In this document: piece after piece, positions 15,448-22,158 of the stretch
Layout of the letters: each line of letters begins with the position of its first letter
Numbering within the stretch: the stretch's first letter is position 1
Origin: Christiangramia sp.
GTDB taxonomy: Bacteria; Bacteroidota; Bacteroidia; Flavobacteriales; Flavobacteriaceae
Length of the DNA stretch: 64,000 nt
Reading direction: 5' to 3'
Assembly: GCF_029937855.1 (NCBI RefSeq)
Contig: NZ_JAPYPC010000007.1
Location: forward strand, 70,358-134,357
Program-made: the position numbers and the translations under genes
Notes under the pieces: generated by a model
Told to the model about the DNA's origin: nothing
The model's database searches: none
What the model saw: only the letters and a program-made list of their open reading frames with translations

Positions 15448-16623
15448 TTAAAATGCTGCGTGTCCTGTAATATCCATTCCTGTTATCAATAAGTGAATAT
15501 CATGAGTTCCTTCATAAGTAATCACACTTTCCAGGTTCATCATATGCCTCATAATGCTGTATTCGCCGGTGATTCCCATTCCGCCCAGAACCTGTCTCGC
15601 CTCCCTGGCAATTTTTATAGCCATTTCTACATTATTTCTCTTTGCCATTGAAATTTGTGCTGAAGTCGCTTTGCCTTCATTTCTTAAAGTTCCCAATCTC
15701 CAGGCCATTAGTTGAGCCTTGGTGATTTCGGTGATCATCTCGGCCAGCTTCTTTTGCTGAAGCTGTTTAGAGCCGATTGGTACTCCAAACTGTTCTCTTT
15801 CCTTGGCATACCTTAAAGCGATATCATAGCAGTCCATAGCGGCTCCAATAGCTCCCCAGGCAATTCCGTAACGAGCTGAATCCAGACAGCCAAGGGGTGC
15901 GCCTAAACCAGATTTGTTAGGCATAAGATTCTCTTTGGGAACTTTTACATTATCGAAGATCAACTCTCCGGTAGCACTTGCACGAAGTGACCATTTGTTA
16001 TGAGTTTCGGGAGTGGTAAAACCTTCCATTCCTCTTTCCGCGATCAAGCCATGAATTCGTCCTTCCTCATTTTTTGCCCATACGATGGCAATATCAGCGA
16101 ATGGAGAATTGGAAATCCACATTTTTGCGCCATTAAGAAGATAATGATCTCCCTTATCTTTGAAATTTGTGGTCATTCCACCCGGATTCGAACCGTGATC
16201 AGGCTCTGTCAATCCAAAACAACCGATCATTTCTCCTGAAGCTAGTTTTGGAAGGAATTTCTTTTTTTGCTCTTCAGTTCCGTATTTAAAAATAGGATAC
16301 ATCACCAGGGAAGATTGCACAGAGGCGGTAGATCTAATTCCGCTATCACCGCGTTCAATTTCCTGCATGATCAAACCATAAGAAATCTGGTCTAACCCTG
16401 CACCGCCATATTCTTCAGGGATATAAGGTCCAAAAGCACCAATTTCGGCAAGACCATTTATAAGTTGCTTCGGAAATTCAGCTTTTTGAGCCGAATCTTC
16501 TATAATAGGTGATACCTCGCGCTTAACAAACTCGCGTGTCGCGTCACGAACCATTTTATGTTCATCTGTCAAAAGCTCGTCAATATTATAATAATCAGGT
16601 GCCTGAAAAAGATCTGGTTTCAT
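15448..16623 (-). CDS. gcdH: Glutaryl-CoA dehydrogenase-like acyl-CoA dehydrogenase
   Basis: FAD enzyme of 391 aa from the ATG at 16623; the frame stays open 96 bp further upstream, but that part reads through a dispersed palindrome and is not conserved. Features match glutaryl-CoA dehydrogenase: SGIRSTASVQSSLVMYPI with the substrate-binding Arg, GLTEPDHGSNPGGM, KMWISNSPFADIAIVWAK, LGCLDSARYGIAWGAIGA, REQFGVPIGSKQLQQKKLAEM and the catalytic Glu in VITYEGTHDIHLLI. The enzyme converts glutaryl-CoA to crotonyl-CoA in lysine and tryptophan breakdown. No other pathway gene is adjacent. A different short-chain acyl-CoA specificity cannot be excluded. Confidence 0.9.
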   Translation of the reverse strand: MKPDLFQAPDYYNIDELLTDEHKMVRDATREFVKREVSPIIEDSAQKAEFPKQLINGLAEIGAFGPYIPEEYGGAGLDQISYGLIMQEIERGDSGIRSTASVQSSLVMYPIFKYGTEEQKKKFLPKLASGEMIGCFGLTEPDHGSNPGGMTTNFKDKGDHYLLNGAKMWISNSPFADIAIVWAKNEEGRIHGLIAERGMEGFTTPETHNKWSLRASATGELIFDNVKVPKENLMPNKSGLGAPLGCLDSARYGIAWGAIGAAMDCYDIALRYAKEREQFGVPIGSKQLQQKKLAEMITEITKAQLMAWRLGTLRNEGKATSAQISMAKRNNVEMAIKIAREARQVLGGMGITGEYSIMRHMMNLESVITYEGTHDIHLLITGMDITGHAAF

Positions 16624-16698
16624 TTTGTGTAGTGTTTCTAACAAATGTAACCAAGTCTTTGCTGGGAAGCAATCTTTTATGCTTTCGATTAAAACGTC

Positions 16699-16719
16699 AT
16701 GCTGAACTTGATTCAGCAT
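16699..16719. repeat. ATGCTGAA/TTCAGCAT palindrome
   Basis: ATGCTGAA-CTTGA-TTCAGCAT, an 8-bp perfect inverted repeat upstream of the acyl-CoA dehydrogenase start. A second copy with a different loop is at 32197. Confidence 0.65.
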
Positions 16720-17119
16720 CTTATTTTAATCAAAATTTATATTTCTATTGAGAACCTGAAACAAGTTTGACATAATTTCTGAAATTAGCAATCGTAAATA
16801 AGATACTTAATTTTAAGAGCTCCCATTTCCCCGGCCTATCGAAAATTTATCGTAAAGTTTGAAGGGTAAGCATCGAGAAATTTAAGGCTGTTTGAGCTAA
16901 ATAAATTTTCTATAAAACCTGATCTCAATGGCGAGTTCCTACAATTTAGGTGCTGAACGAAAAATTTAAATAGAGTTTCGTAAGCTTAGATTTTTTTGGT
17001 TCGTTTTTTAAGCAATGGAAAAAACGAAAAAGTATCCTAATAAAATATGTCAATTCCTACGTTAGATAATTTTGATCATGGGTCTCAGGGTGACGAATAT
17101 GAAGAATTTTGATTTTCAT
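16720..17119. other. Gene-free stretch with a 10-bp inverted repeat
   Basis: No convincing gene in 400 bp; the longest late frame (17048) gives only 19 residues. The clearest structure is TTCGTTTTTT (17000-17009) facing AAAAAACGAA (17019-17028), a perfect 10-bp stem with a 9-nt loop. The surrounding AT-rich text looks like decayed mobile or repeat DNA, but I could not align it to anything else in the window with confidence. Confidence 0.5.
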
Positions 17120-17842
17120 TTATAACTTTAAATAAAAATCTTTAACCAAATCTTTAAATTCAGGGGTATATTTGTGTCTTGAAATTTCTAATACAAGTTC
17201 ATCAATTTCAGGGTCTTGATTTTTGAAATTAAAGCTAAGAAGGCTTCTTTTAATTGCTGAAGTTTCAGTTCCCTTGACTCTGGTTATTTTTCGAAGAAAT
17301 AAATTATGGCTTATAGCTATTTCAATAGCTTGCTTTTCTTCTGAAAATGGGATGATTAGATCAAAATGTCCACTTTTTGAAAGAAGGAGGGAAGCACCTT
17401 CGATTAATTCTGAGAAAGGAAGTGCATCTGCAAATCGAGCCTGATCCCTGTCTTCATCTCCTGTTTTATAATCTTCAGAATAAAATGGCGGATTGGAAAT
17501 TATTAGATCATATTTCTCTTCATCCTGCATCTCTTCTACAAATTCATCAAAGGCTGCGTGGTAACAGAAAAGTCTATCGCCCCAATCACTATTTTCGAAG
17601 TTCTCTACAGATTGCTCATAGGCATTTACTTCGATTTCAAGGGCATCGATAAGGCCTGCATTAGAACGTTGAGCCAGCATTAATGCGATCAATCCGGTTC
17701 CGGTGCCAATATCCAGGATACTGTCAGGATGGTGATCAAGTGAAGACCATGCGCCAAGAAGTACTCCGTCTGTACCTATTTTCATGGCACAACGATCCTG
17801 ATCTATGCTGAATTGTTTGAATTTAAAAGCTTGGTTTGACAT
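17120..17842 (-). CDS. trmN: tRNA1(Val) (adenine(37)-N6)-methyltransferase, TrmN6/YfiC family
   Basis: SAM-dependent N6-adenine methyltransferase of 240 aa. The N terminus FKFKQFSIDQDRCAMKIGTDGVLLGAW is the family hallmark, motif I is ILDIGTGTGLIALMLAQR, and the adenine-methylating motif IV reads DLIISNPPFYSED. The length matches E. coli YfiC (245 aa), which modifies A37 of tRNA1(Val). Related HemK/RlmF-like enzymes share NPPF but not this N terminus. It reads away from a cluster of dispersed repeats that separates it from tsf, and seems to be transcribed alone. Confidence 0.9.
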   Translation of the reverse strand: MSNQAFKFKQFSIDQDRCAMKIGTDGVLLGAWSSLDHHPDSILDIGTGTGLIALMLAQRSNAGLIDALEIEVNAYEQSVENFENSDWGDRLFCYHAAFDEFVEEMQDEEKYDLIISNPPFYSEDYKTGDEDRDQARFADALPFSELIEGASLLLSKSGHFDLIIPFSEEKQAIEIAISHNLFLRKITRVKGTETSAIKRSLLSFNFKNQDPEIDELVLEISRHKYTPEFKDLVKDFYLKL

Positions 17843-17867
17843 AATATGTTCTAATTACGATTAAATT

Positions 17868-17970
17868 GTCATTACGAACGCAGTGAAGTAATCTCATGAG
17901 ACTGCTTCGCTTTACTCGCAGAGACCTTTTTTGAGATTTCTCACTTCGCTGCGCTGCGTTTCGAAATGAC
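17868..17970. repeat. Dispersed palindromic unit 1 of the trmN-tsf cluster
   Basis: Starts GTCATTACGAACGCAGTGAA and ends TTTCGAAATGAC, with an internal complementary segment (GAGACTGCTTCGCTTTACTCG). Inverted ends like those at 14141, 15371 and 32248. Confidence 0.7.
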
Positions 17971-17992
17971 ATCACTAACATTATTTTTTATT

Positions 17993-18079
17993 GTCATCTC
18001 GACCAAAGGGAAAGATCTCTTATTTAGTTCTGAATTATTAAGAGATTTCTCACTTCGCTGCGCTGCGTTTCGAAATGAC
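17993..18079. repeat. Dispersed palindromic unit 2 of the trmN-tsf cluster
   Basis: Starts GTCATCTCGACCAAAGGGAA and ends GCGTTTCGAAATGAC. It shares the 3' block AGATTTCTCACTTCGCTGCG with unit 1 and the 5' block with unit 3, starting 100 bp upstream of unit 3. Confidence 0.75.
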
Positions 18080-18092
18080 ATCATTCACTTTT

Positions 18093-18178
18093 GTCATCTC
18101 GACCAAAGGGAGAGATCTCTATGAATTCAGGTTAATCTTCTTAGGGATTTCTCAGTCGTTACACTTCTTCGAAATGAC
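18093..18178. repeat. Dispersed palindromic unit 3 of the trmN-tsf cluster
   Basis: Starts GTCATCTCGACCAAAGGGAG and ends CTTCGAAATGAC; nearly tandem with unit 2. The 5' ends of the two are almost identical, while the 3' part (AGTCGTTACACTTC) has diverged. Confidence 0.7.
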
Positions 18179-18200
18179 AGAAAAACATGAGATAAAACAA

Positions 18201-18232
18201 AAAAAGAGGTTTTAAATAAATAAAACCTCTTT
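18201..18232 (-). terminator. tsf terminator
   Basis: On the minus strand AAAAGAGGTTTTA-TTTAT-TTAAAACCTCTTTT is followed by more T residues, about 20 bp past the tsf stop. Confidence 0.85.
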
Positions 18233-18254
18233 TCTGAATTTATATAATAGTAGC

Positions 18255-19079
18255 TTATCCTAAAGCTACTCTTTCAAAACCTACAACTTCTAGGTCACTA
18301 TCTACAGATTTTACGTAGTCTGCAACGCTTTGCTTGTTGTCTTTGATATACGCCTGGTGTACCAGAGTGTTGTCTTTAAAGAAACGCTGAAGTTTTCCCT
18401 GAGCGATCTTGTCCAGCATGTTTTCTGGCTTTCCTTCTTCTCTCAAAGTGTCTTTAGCGATCTCGATCTCTTTATCGATAGTTGCCTGATCCACACCTTC
18501 TTCATTAAGAGCCACCGGATTCATTGCCGCAGCCTGCATAGAAACGTTTTTCGCAGCTTCTTCAGCTCCGTCTACATTTTTAGAAAGTCCAGTTAAAACG
18601 GCAATTTTGTTACCAGCGTGGATATAAGATCCTACGAATGGAGCTTCCAAAGTTTTGAATGCACCGATTTCGATCTTTTCCCCAATTACACCAGTCTGCT
18701 CAGTTAGTTTTTCTTCTACTGTAATTCCTTTATAATCAGCTTTTAAGAATTCCTCTTTAGAAGAATAGTTAAGAGCCATTTCAGCGAAATCGTTAGCCAT
18801 TTTGATGAAATCATCATTTTTAGCAACAAAGTCAGTTTCGCAGTTCAATGAAATAATTACACCTTTTGTGTTCTCTCCATTTACCTGTGCAATTGCAGCT
18901 CCTTCAGAAGAATCTCTGTCTGCTCTCTTTGCAGCTACTTTCTGACCTTTCTTACGTAACAATTCAATTGCTCCGTCAAAATCACCTTCAGCTTCTACTA
19001 ATGCCTTCTTGCAGTCCATCATTCCTGCACCAGTAGCTTTTCTTAATTTATTTACTTCAGCGGCGGTTATCTTAGCCAT
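18255..19079 (-). CDS. tsf: Translation elongation factor Ts
   Basis: Guanine-nucleotide exchange factor for EF-Tu, 274 aa. N-terminal UBA-like helix (KITAAEVNKLRKATGAGMMDCKKALVEAEGD), the TDFV motif (SLNCETDFVAKNDDFI) that contacts EF-Tu, and a long dimerisation domain ending with the NTLVHQAYIKDNKQSVADYV segment. The length is typical of the short bacterial form. It follows rpsB on the same strand, but a perfect 11-bp hairpin with a T-tract lies between them, so tsf may be partly uncoupled from rpsB. Confidence 0.97.
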   Translation of the reverse strand: MAKITAAEVNKLRKATGAGMMDCKKALVEAEGDFDGAIELLRKKGQKVAAKRADRDSSEGAAIAQVNGENTKGVIISLNCETDFVAKNDDFIKMANDFAEMALNYSSKEEFLKADYKGITVEEKLTEQTGVIGEKIEIGAFKTLEAPFVGSYIHAGNKIAVLTGLSKNVDGAEEAAKNVSMQAAAMNPVALNEEGVDQATIDKEIEIAKDTLREEGKPENMLDKIAQGKLQRFFKDNTLVHQAYIKDNKQSVADYVKSVDSDLEVVGFERVALG

Positions 19080-19100
19080 AATTTTGTTTTTTTATTTAAA

Positions 19101-19148
19101 AAAAGTCGTTTAGAAACTCACTGTAAAGAAAGATACCAAACGACTTTT
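19101..19148 (-). terminator. Hairpin with T-tract between rpsB and tsf
   Basis: Arms AAAAGTCGTTT (minus strand, from 19148) and AAACGACTTTT (ending 19101) pair perfectly over 11 bp around a 26-nt loop and run into further T. This has the form of an intrinsic terminator or attenuator in the rpsB-tsf spacer. Confidence 0.7.
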
Positions 19149-19169
19149 AGATTTTATTAAAACCTTATT

Positions 19170-20069
19170 TTATTCTTCTTCGTTAGATGCTTTGGCCTTG
19201 TCTAAAGTTTCACTTTTAGATTCAAGTTTCACATCTTTCTTAGCTTCTTTCATTGCCTTTTTATCTTCGGCATCTTTAGAAGGAACTTCAGCTTTTTTCT
19301 CCTTTTTTTCTTTCGGAGCTTTATCTGATTTCTCTTCTTTAGAAGCTTTTTCTTCTTTCTTCTTGGTAGTCTTTTCAGACTTTCTTTCAGAAAGACCTTC
19401 TACGATAGAATCTGCAACATAAGAAACAACTTTGCTAATAGATTTAGAAGCATCGTCGTTAGATGGAATTAGATAATCAACCTCACGTGGATCTGAGTTG
19501 GTATCTACCATCGCAAAAATTGGAATGTTTAGTTTGTGTGCTTCTTTGATCGCAATGTGCTCACGTGTAGTATCTACAACGAAAAGCGCAGCTGGAAGTC
19601 TTGACATGTCTGAAATTGAACCTAAGTTCTTTTCTAGCTTAGCTCTAAGACGATCTACCTGCAAACGCTCTTTTTTAGAAAGAGAGTTAAAAGTTCCGTC
19701 TTTCTTCATTCTATCGATAGAAGCCATTTTCTTAACAGCTTTACGAATAGTAACGAAGTTTGTAAGCATACCACCAGGCCAGCGCTCAGTGATATAAGGC
19801 ATGTTCGCCTTTTCAGCCTGTTCAGCAACGATCTCTTTCGCCTGTTTTTTTGTAGCTACGAAAAGGATCTTTCTTCCGCTTGCTGCGATCTTTGCAAGGG
19901 CATCACCTGCCTCCTGCATTTTAGCAGCACTTTTATATAAGTTGATGATGTGGATTCCATTACGCTCCATATAAATATATGGGGCCATGTTTGGATTCCA
20001 ACGTCTGGTTAAGTGTCCAAAATGAACACCAGCATCAAGTAATTCTTTTACTTCTACTTTGTTTGCCAT
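19170..20069 (-). CDS. rpsB: 30S ribosomal protein S2 with Lys/Glu-rich C-terminal extension
   Basis: Ribosomal protein uS2 of the small subunit, 299 aa. The core (about 1-228) is standard: KELLDAGVHFGHLTRRWNPNM at the start, GRKILFVATKKQAKEIV, ITERWPGGMLTNFVTIRKA, LPAALFVVDTTREHIAIKEA and IPSNDDASKSISKV. Residues 229-299 are a low-complexity tail dominated by Lys, Glu, Ser and Ala, which E. coli S2 (241 aa) lacks. The gene lies 166 bp after rpsI, and the spacer holds a structured leader, fitting autogenous control by S2. It is followed by tsf. Confidence 0.97.
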   Translation of the reverse strand: MANKVEVKELLDAGVHFGHLTRRWNPNMAPYIYMERNGIHIINLYKSAAKMQEAGDALAKIAASGRKILFVATKKQAKEIVAEQAEKANMPYITERWPGGMLTNFVTIRKAVKKMASIDRMKKDGTFNSLSKKERLQVDRLRAKLEKNLGSISDMSRLPAALFVVDTTREHIAIKEAHKLNIPIFAMVDTNSDPREVDYLIPSNDDASKSISKVVSYVADSIVEGLSERKSEKTTKKKEEKASKEEKSDKAPKEKKEKKAEVPSKDAEDKKAMKEAKKDVKLESKSETLDKAKASNEEE

Positions 20070-20104
20070 TTTTGTAATAGTTTACGTTCTGTTGAGATAG
20101 CAAC

Positions 20105-20155
20105 AATCAGGTGGCTACTTTTAAGTACGGCCCTGACCGTTTAGATGCTAAACTA
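20105..20155 (-). ncRNA. Candidate structured rpsB leader RNA
   Basis: Read on the minus strand, a perfect hairpin GTTTAG-CAT-CTAAAC is followed by a second stem TCAGG-GCCG-TACTT-AA-AAGTA-GCCA-CCTGA, in which two 5-bp helices are separated by a symmetric GCCG/GCCA internal loop. It ends about 36 nt before the rpsB start. Two-stem leaders of this kind are typical autoregulatory sites of ribosomal proteins; I cannot match it to a named family. Confidence 0.6.
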
Positions 20156-20235
20156 ACTTCTGCCCGGCATGAACAGAATAACAACAAAAAATTAATTTTT
20201 TAATGAACTCTCCGGAATATATCCCGGTAATATTA

Positions 20236-20622
20236 TTAACGTTTAGAGAACTGGAATTTCTTACGGGCTTTCTTCTGACCGTATTTCTTACGTTCTACCA
20301 TACGTGGGTCTCTTGTAAGAAGACCTTCTGGCTTAAGAGCACCATGATTTTCTTCGTCTAGCGCTACCATAGCTCTGGAAAGTGCAAGACGGATCGCTTC
20401 AGCCTGTCCAGTGATACCACCACCGTATACGTTAATTTTAACGTCGAAGTTGCCTTCGTTTTCGGTAAGCATCATTGGCTGGTTAACTTTATATAAAAGT
20501 GTACCAGTTGTGAAGTAATCTTTAAGGTCTTTCTTGTTTACGGTAATGTTTCCTTTTCCTTCTGAAACATATACACGGGCCACAGCTGTTTTTCTACGGC
20601 CAATTTTGTGAATTACCTCCAT
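20236..20622 (-). CDS. rpsI: 30S ribosomal protein S9
   Basis: Ribosomal protein uS9, 128 aa. The start HKIGRRKTAVARVYVSEGKGNI and the body GGGITGQAEAIRLALSRAM and KPEGLLTRDPRMVERKKYGQKKARKKFQFSKR are canonical, ending in the conserved SKR tail that reaches into the P site. It overlaps the stop of rplM by one base, so L13 and S9 are translated together, as in most bacteria. Confidence 0.98.
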   Translation of the reverse strand: MEVIHKIGRRKTAVARVYVSEGKGNITVNKKDLKDYFTTGTLLYKVNQPMMLTENEGNFDVKINVYGGGITGQAEAIRLALSRAMVALDEENHGALKPEGLLTRDPRMVERKKYGQKKARKKFQFSKR

Positions 20623-21077
20623 TACTTAACGTCGTTTAAGTTAATAGTTTTAGGTTTTTGAGCTTCGTGATCATGTTTAGATCCAACATAAACCTTTAAA
20701 TTTCTGAATAAGTCTGCTCCAAGTTTGTTTTTTGGAAGCATTCCTTTAATTGCCTTTTCGACAAGTCTCTCCGGACTTTTCTCGAATAATTCGGCAGCTG
20801 TTAGACTTTTTTGTCCACCTGGAAAACCTGTGTGACGGATGTATTCTTTCGCGTCCCATTTTTTTCCTGTCAAGTTGATTCCCTGCGCATTCAATACAAT
20901 AACATTGTCTCCGCAATCAACATGTGGGGTGAAGTTAGGCTTGTGCTTTCCTCTAAGCAGGTATGCTACTCTAGAAGCAAGACGACCTAAATTTTGTCCT
21001 TCAGCATCTACCACAACCCATTCTTTGGTTCTGGTGGCTTTATTAGCCGATACTGTTTTGTAACTTAATGTGTCCAC
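20622..21077 (-). CDS. rplM: 50S ribosomal protein L13
   Basis: Ribosomal protein uL13, 151 aa, with [57 protein letters not shown] and the [19 protein letters not shown] motif. The start codon is GTG at 21077, giving the usual MDTLSYKT N terminus. A consensus Bacteroidetes promoter lies upstream (21150-21179), leaving a leader of about 65 nt that can form two mutually exclusive hairpins. First gene of the rplM-rpsI unit; rpsB and tsf follow on the same strand. Confidence 0.98.
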   Translation of the reverse strand: MDTLSYKTVSANKATRTKEWVVVDAEGQNLGRLASRVAYLLRGKHKPNFTPHVDCGDNVIVLNAQGINLTGKKWDAKEYIRHTGFPGGQKSLTAAELFEKSPERLVEKAIKGMLPKNKLGADLFRNLKVYVGSKHDHEAQKPKTINLNDVK

Positions 21078-21111
21078 ACCAATTGATTTTACTAATTATT
21101 AAACATTCCAA

Positions 21112-21138
21112 TCCCGTTTACCCGAATCTCAATCGGGA
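21112..21138 (-). promoter_or_regulatory. rplM leader with two competing stems
   Basis: On the forward strand CCCGA (21121-21125) pairs with TCGGG (21133-21137), while TCCCG (21112-21116) pairs with CGGGA (21134-21138). The two stems share bases and cannot coexist. The region lies in the rplM 5' leader, where autogenous control would be expected. Stems are short, so this is only a candidate. Confidence 0.35.
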
Positions 21139-21149
21139 AAACAGGGGTG

Positions 21150-21179
21150 CAAATGTACAATTATAAATTCTAATAGCAA
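21150..21179 (-). promoter_or_regulatory. rplM-rpsI promoter (Bacteroidetes consensus)
   Basis: On the minus strand TTG (21179-21177), a 19-bp spacer and TACATTTG (21157-21150) match the TTG-N19-TAnnTTTG consensus of Bacteroidetes sigma factor exactly. The start site would be near 21143. Nothing else was recognised between here and the lipoprotein gene at 21429. Confidence 0.85.
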
Positions 21180-21428
21180 ATAGCGAAAAGATTATTTTAT
21201 TTGCTTTGAAGCACTTGATTTTCAGGCTTATCTAATATTACTATTCTTTATAATAATTAGTATGCTCATTATAATAATACATTGTAGAAAATTTCCTCAT
21301 TACACAGAGGTTACAGGGCATTAGTAACGATGAAATACGTTAAAAACCGATTAACGTCAATATTAGTGTTAAAAAAGTCATAAAATAACTCCTTTATTAT
21401 TTATGTTTGTATCCGAATTAAATGCCCT

Positions 21429-22004
21429 ATGAAAATGATTAACCTATTTAAAATTAAAAACTTAGCAGGTCTCTTTATTTTTGCTATTGTTTTTACCAGT
21501 TGCAGTAAAGAAGAAATGTCATCAGAATCTCAGTTAAAAGTGAGCAATGCAACCGCAGTAACAACAAACGATATGATTGGTTACTGGAAGCTTTCTGGAA
21601 TGATAGCAGATACCGCTATAAATTTAAATGCAGATGAAGTTTATGATAAAAATCTATTAAATGAAACGGATTGTTTTAACACAATGGATATAACATTTGA
21701 CCAGGATGGAACGTTTGTAACTAATAACTCCCAGATGACCTTTGAGGCCGGAGCGGCAAAAGATGAATTTTCCTGTTTGACAGATCGAATCGATACCGGG
21801 GATTGGGAAGTGAGGAATGATAGTTTGATTTTAATCATGGTCATAGATTCTACAACTTATACTCATAAGAAATTTATTAATTTTGAGACTAATACTTTTT
21901 CTTTGGAGGTTACAAAAATAGAATCTAATGAATATGTGAATGATCCAGGAAATACCCAGGCTTCACCTATAAGAATTTTAGAAGTTGAGTATACTAAATC
22001 GTAG
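21429..22004 (+). CDS. Lipocalin-like lipoprotein, unknown function
   Basis: Predicted lipoprotein of 191 aa: hydrophobic signal and lipobox (IVFTSCSKEE, Cys near residue 26). The mature part begins NDMIGYWKLSGMIAD and continues through alternating beta strands (MDITFDQDGTFVTNN, DTGDWEVRNDSLILIM), the pattern of flavobacterial lipocalin-like (DUF4923/DUF5004-type) proteins with an early G-x-W. Two Cys (in NETDCFNT and EFSCLTD) may form a disulfide. Ligand and role are unknown. It is alone, with a clear terminator downstream; a second ATG two codons in is an equally possible start. Confidence 0.82.
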   Translation: MKMINLFKIKNLAGLFIFAIVFTSCSKEEMSSESQLKVSNATAVTTNDMIGYWKLSGMIADTAINLNADEVYDKNLLNETDCFNTMDITFDQDGTFVTNNSQMTFEAGAAKDEFSCLTDRIDTGDWEVRNDSLILIMVIDSTTYTHKKFINFETNTFSLEVTKIESNEYVNDPGNTQASPIRILEVEYTKS

Positions 22005-22040
22005 TATAACCTTCTGATTGTAGTTTTAGTGTTAGTTTGA

Positions 22041-22076
22041 AAAACCTCGCGGGAATTTAAATCGTGAGGTTTTTTA
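22041..22076 (+). terminator. Terminator after the lipocalin-like gene
   Basis: AAAACCTCGC and GTGAGGTTTT form an 8-10 bp stem (one G-T pair) followed by T residues, about 40 bp past the stop. Confidence 0.8.
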
Positions 22077-22158
22077 ATTTATAAAATATATAGCCTTTGG
22101 AATATGTAACATTCTAAATAAAATGGCGTCTTTTGCATAAACAGGATTATATTAAACC

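Noticed and set aside
16624..16719. 32-codon N-terminal extension of the acyl-CoA dehydrogenase
   Set aside because: Encoded by a dispersed ATGCTGAA/TTCAGCAT palindrome and not part of the conserved enzyme; start set at 16623.
17868..18178. CRISPR array
   Set aside because: Units are long, unequal palindromes with no regular spacers and no cas genes.
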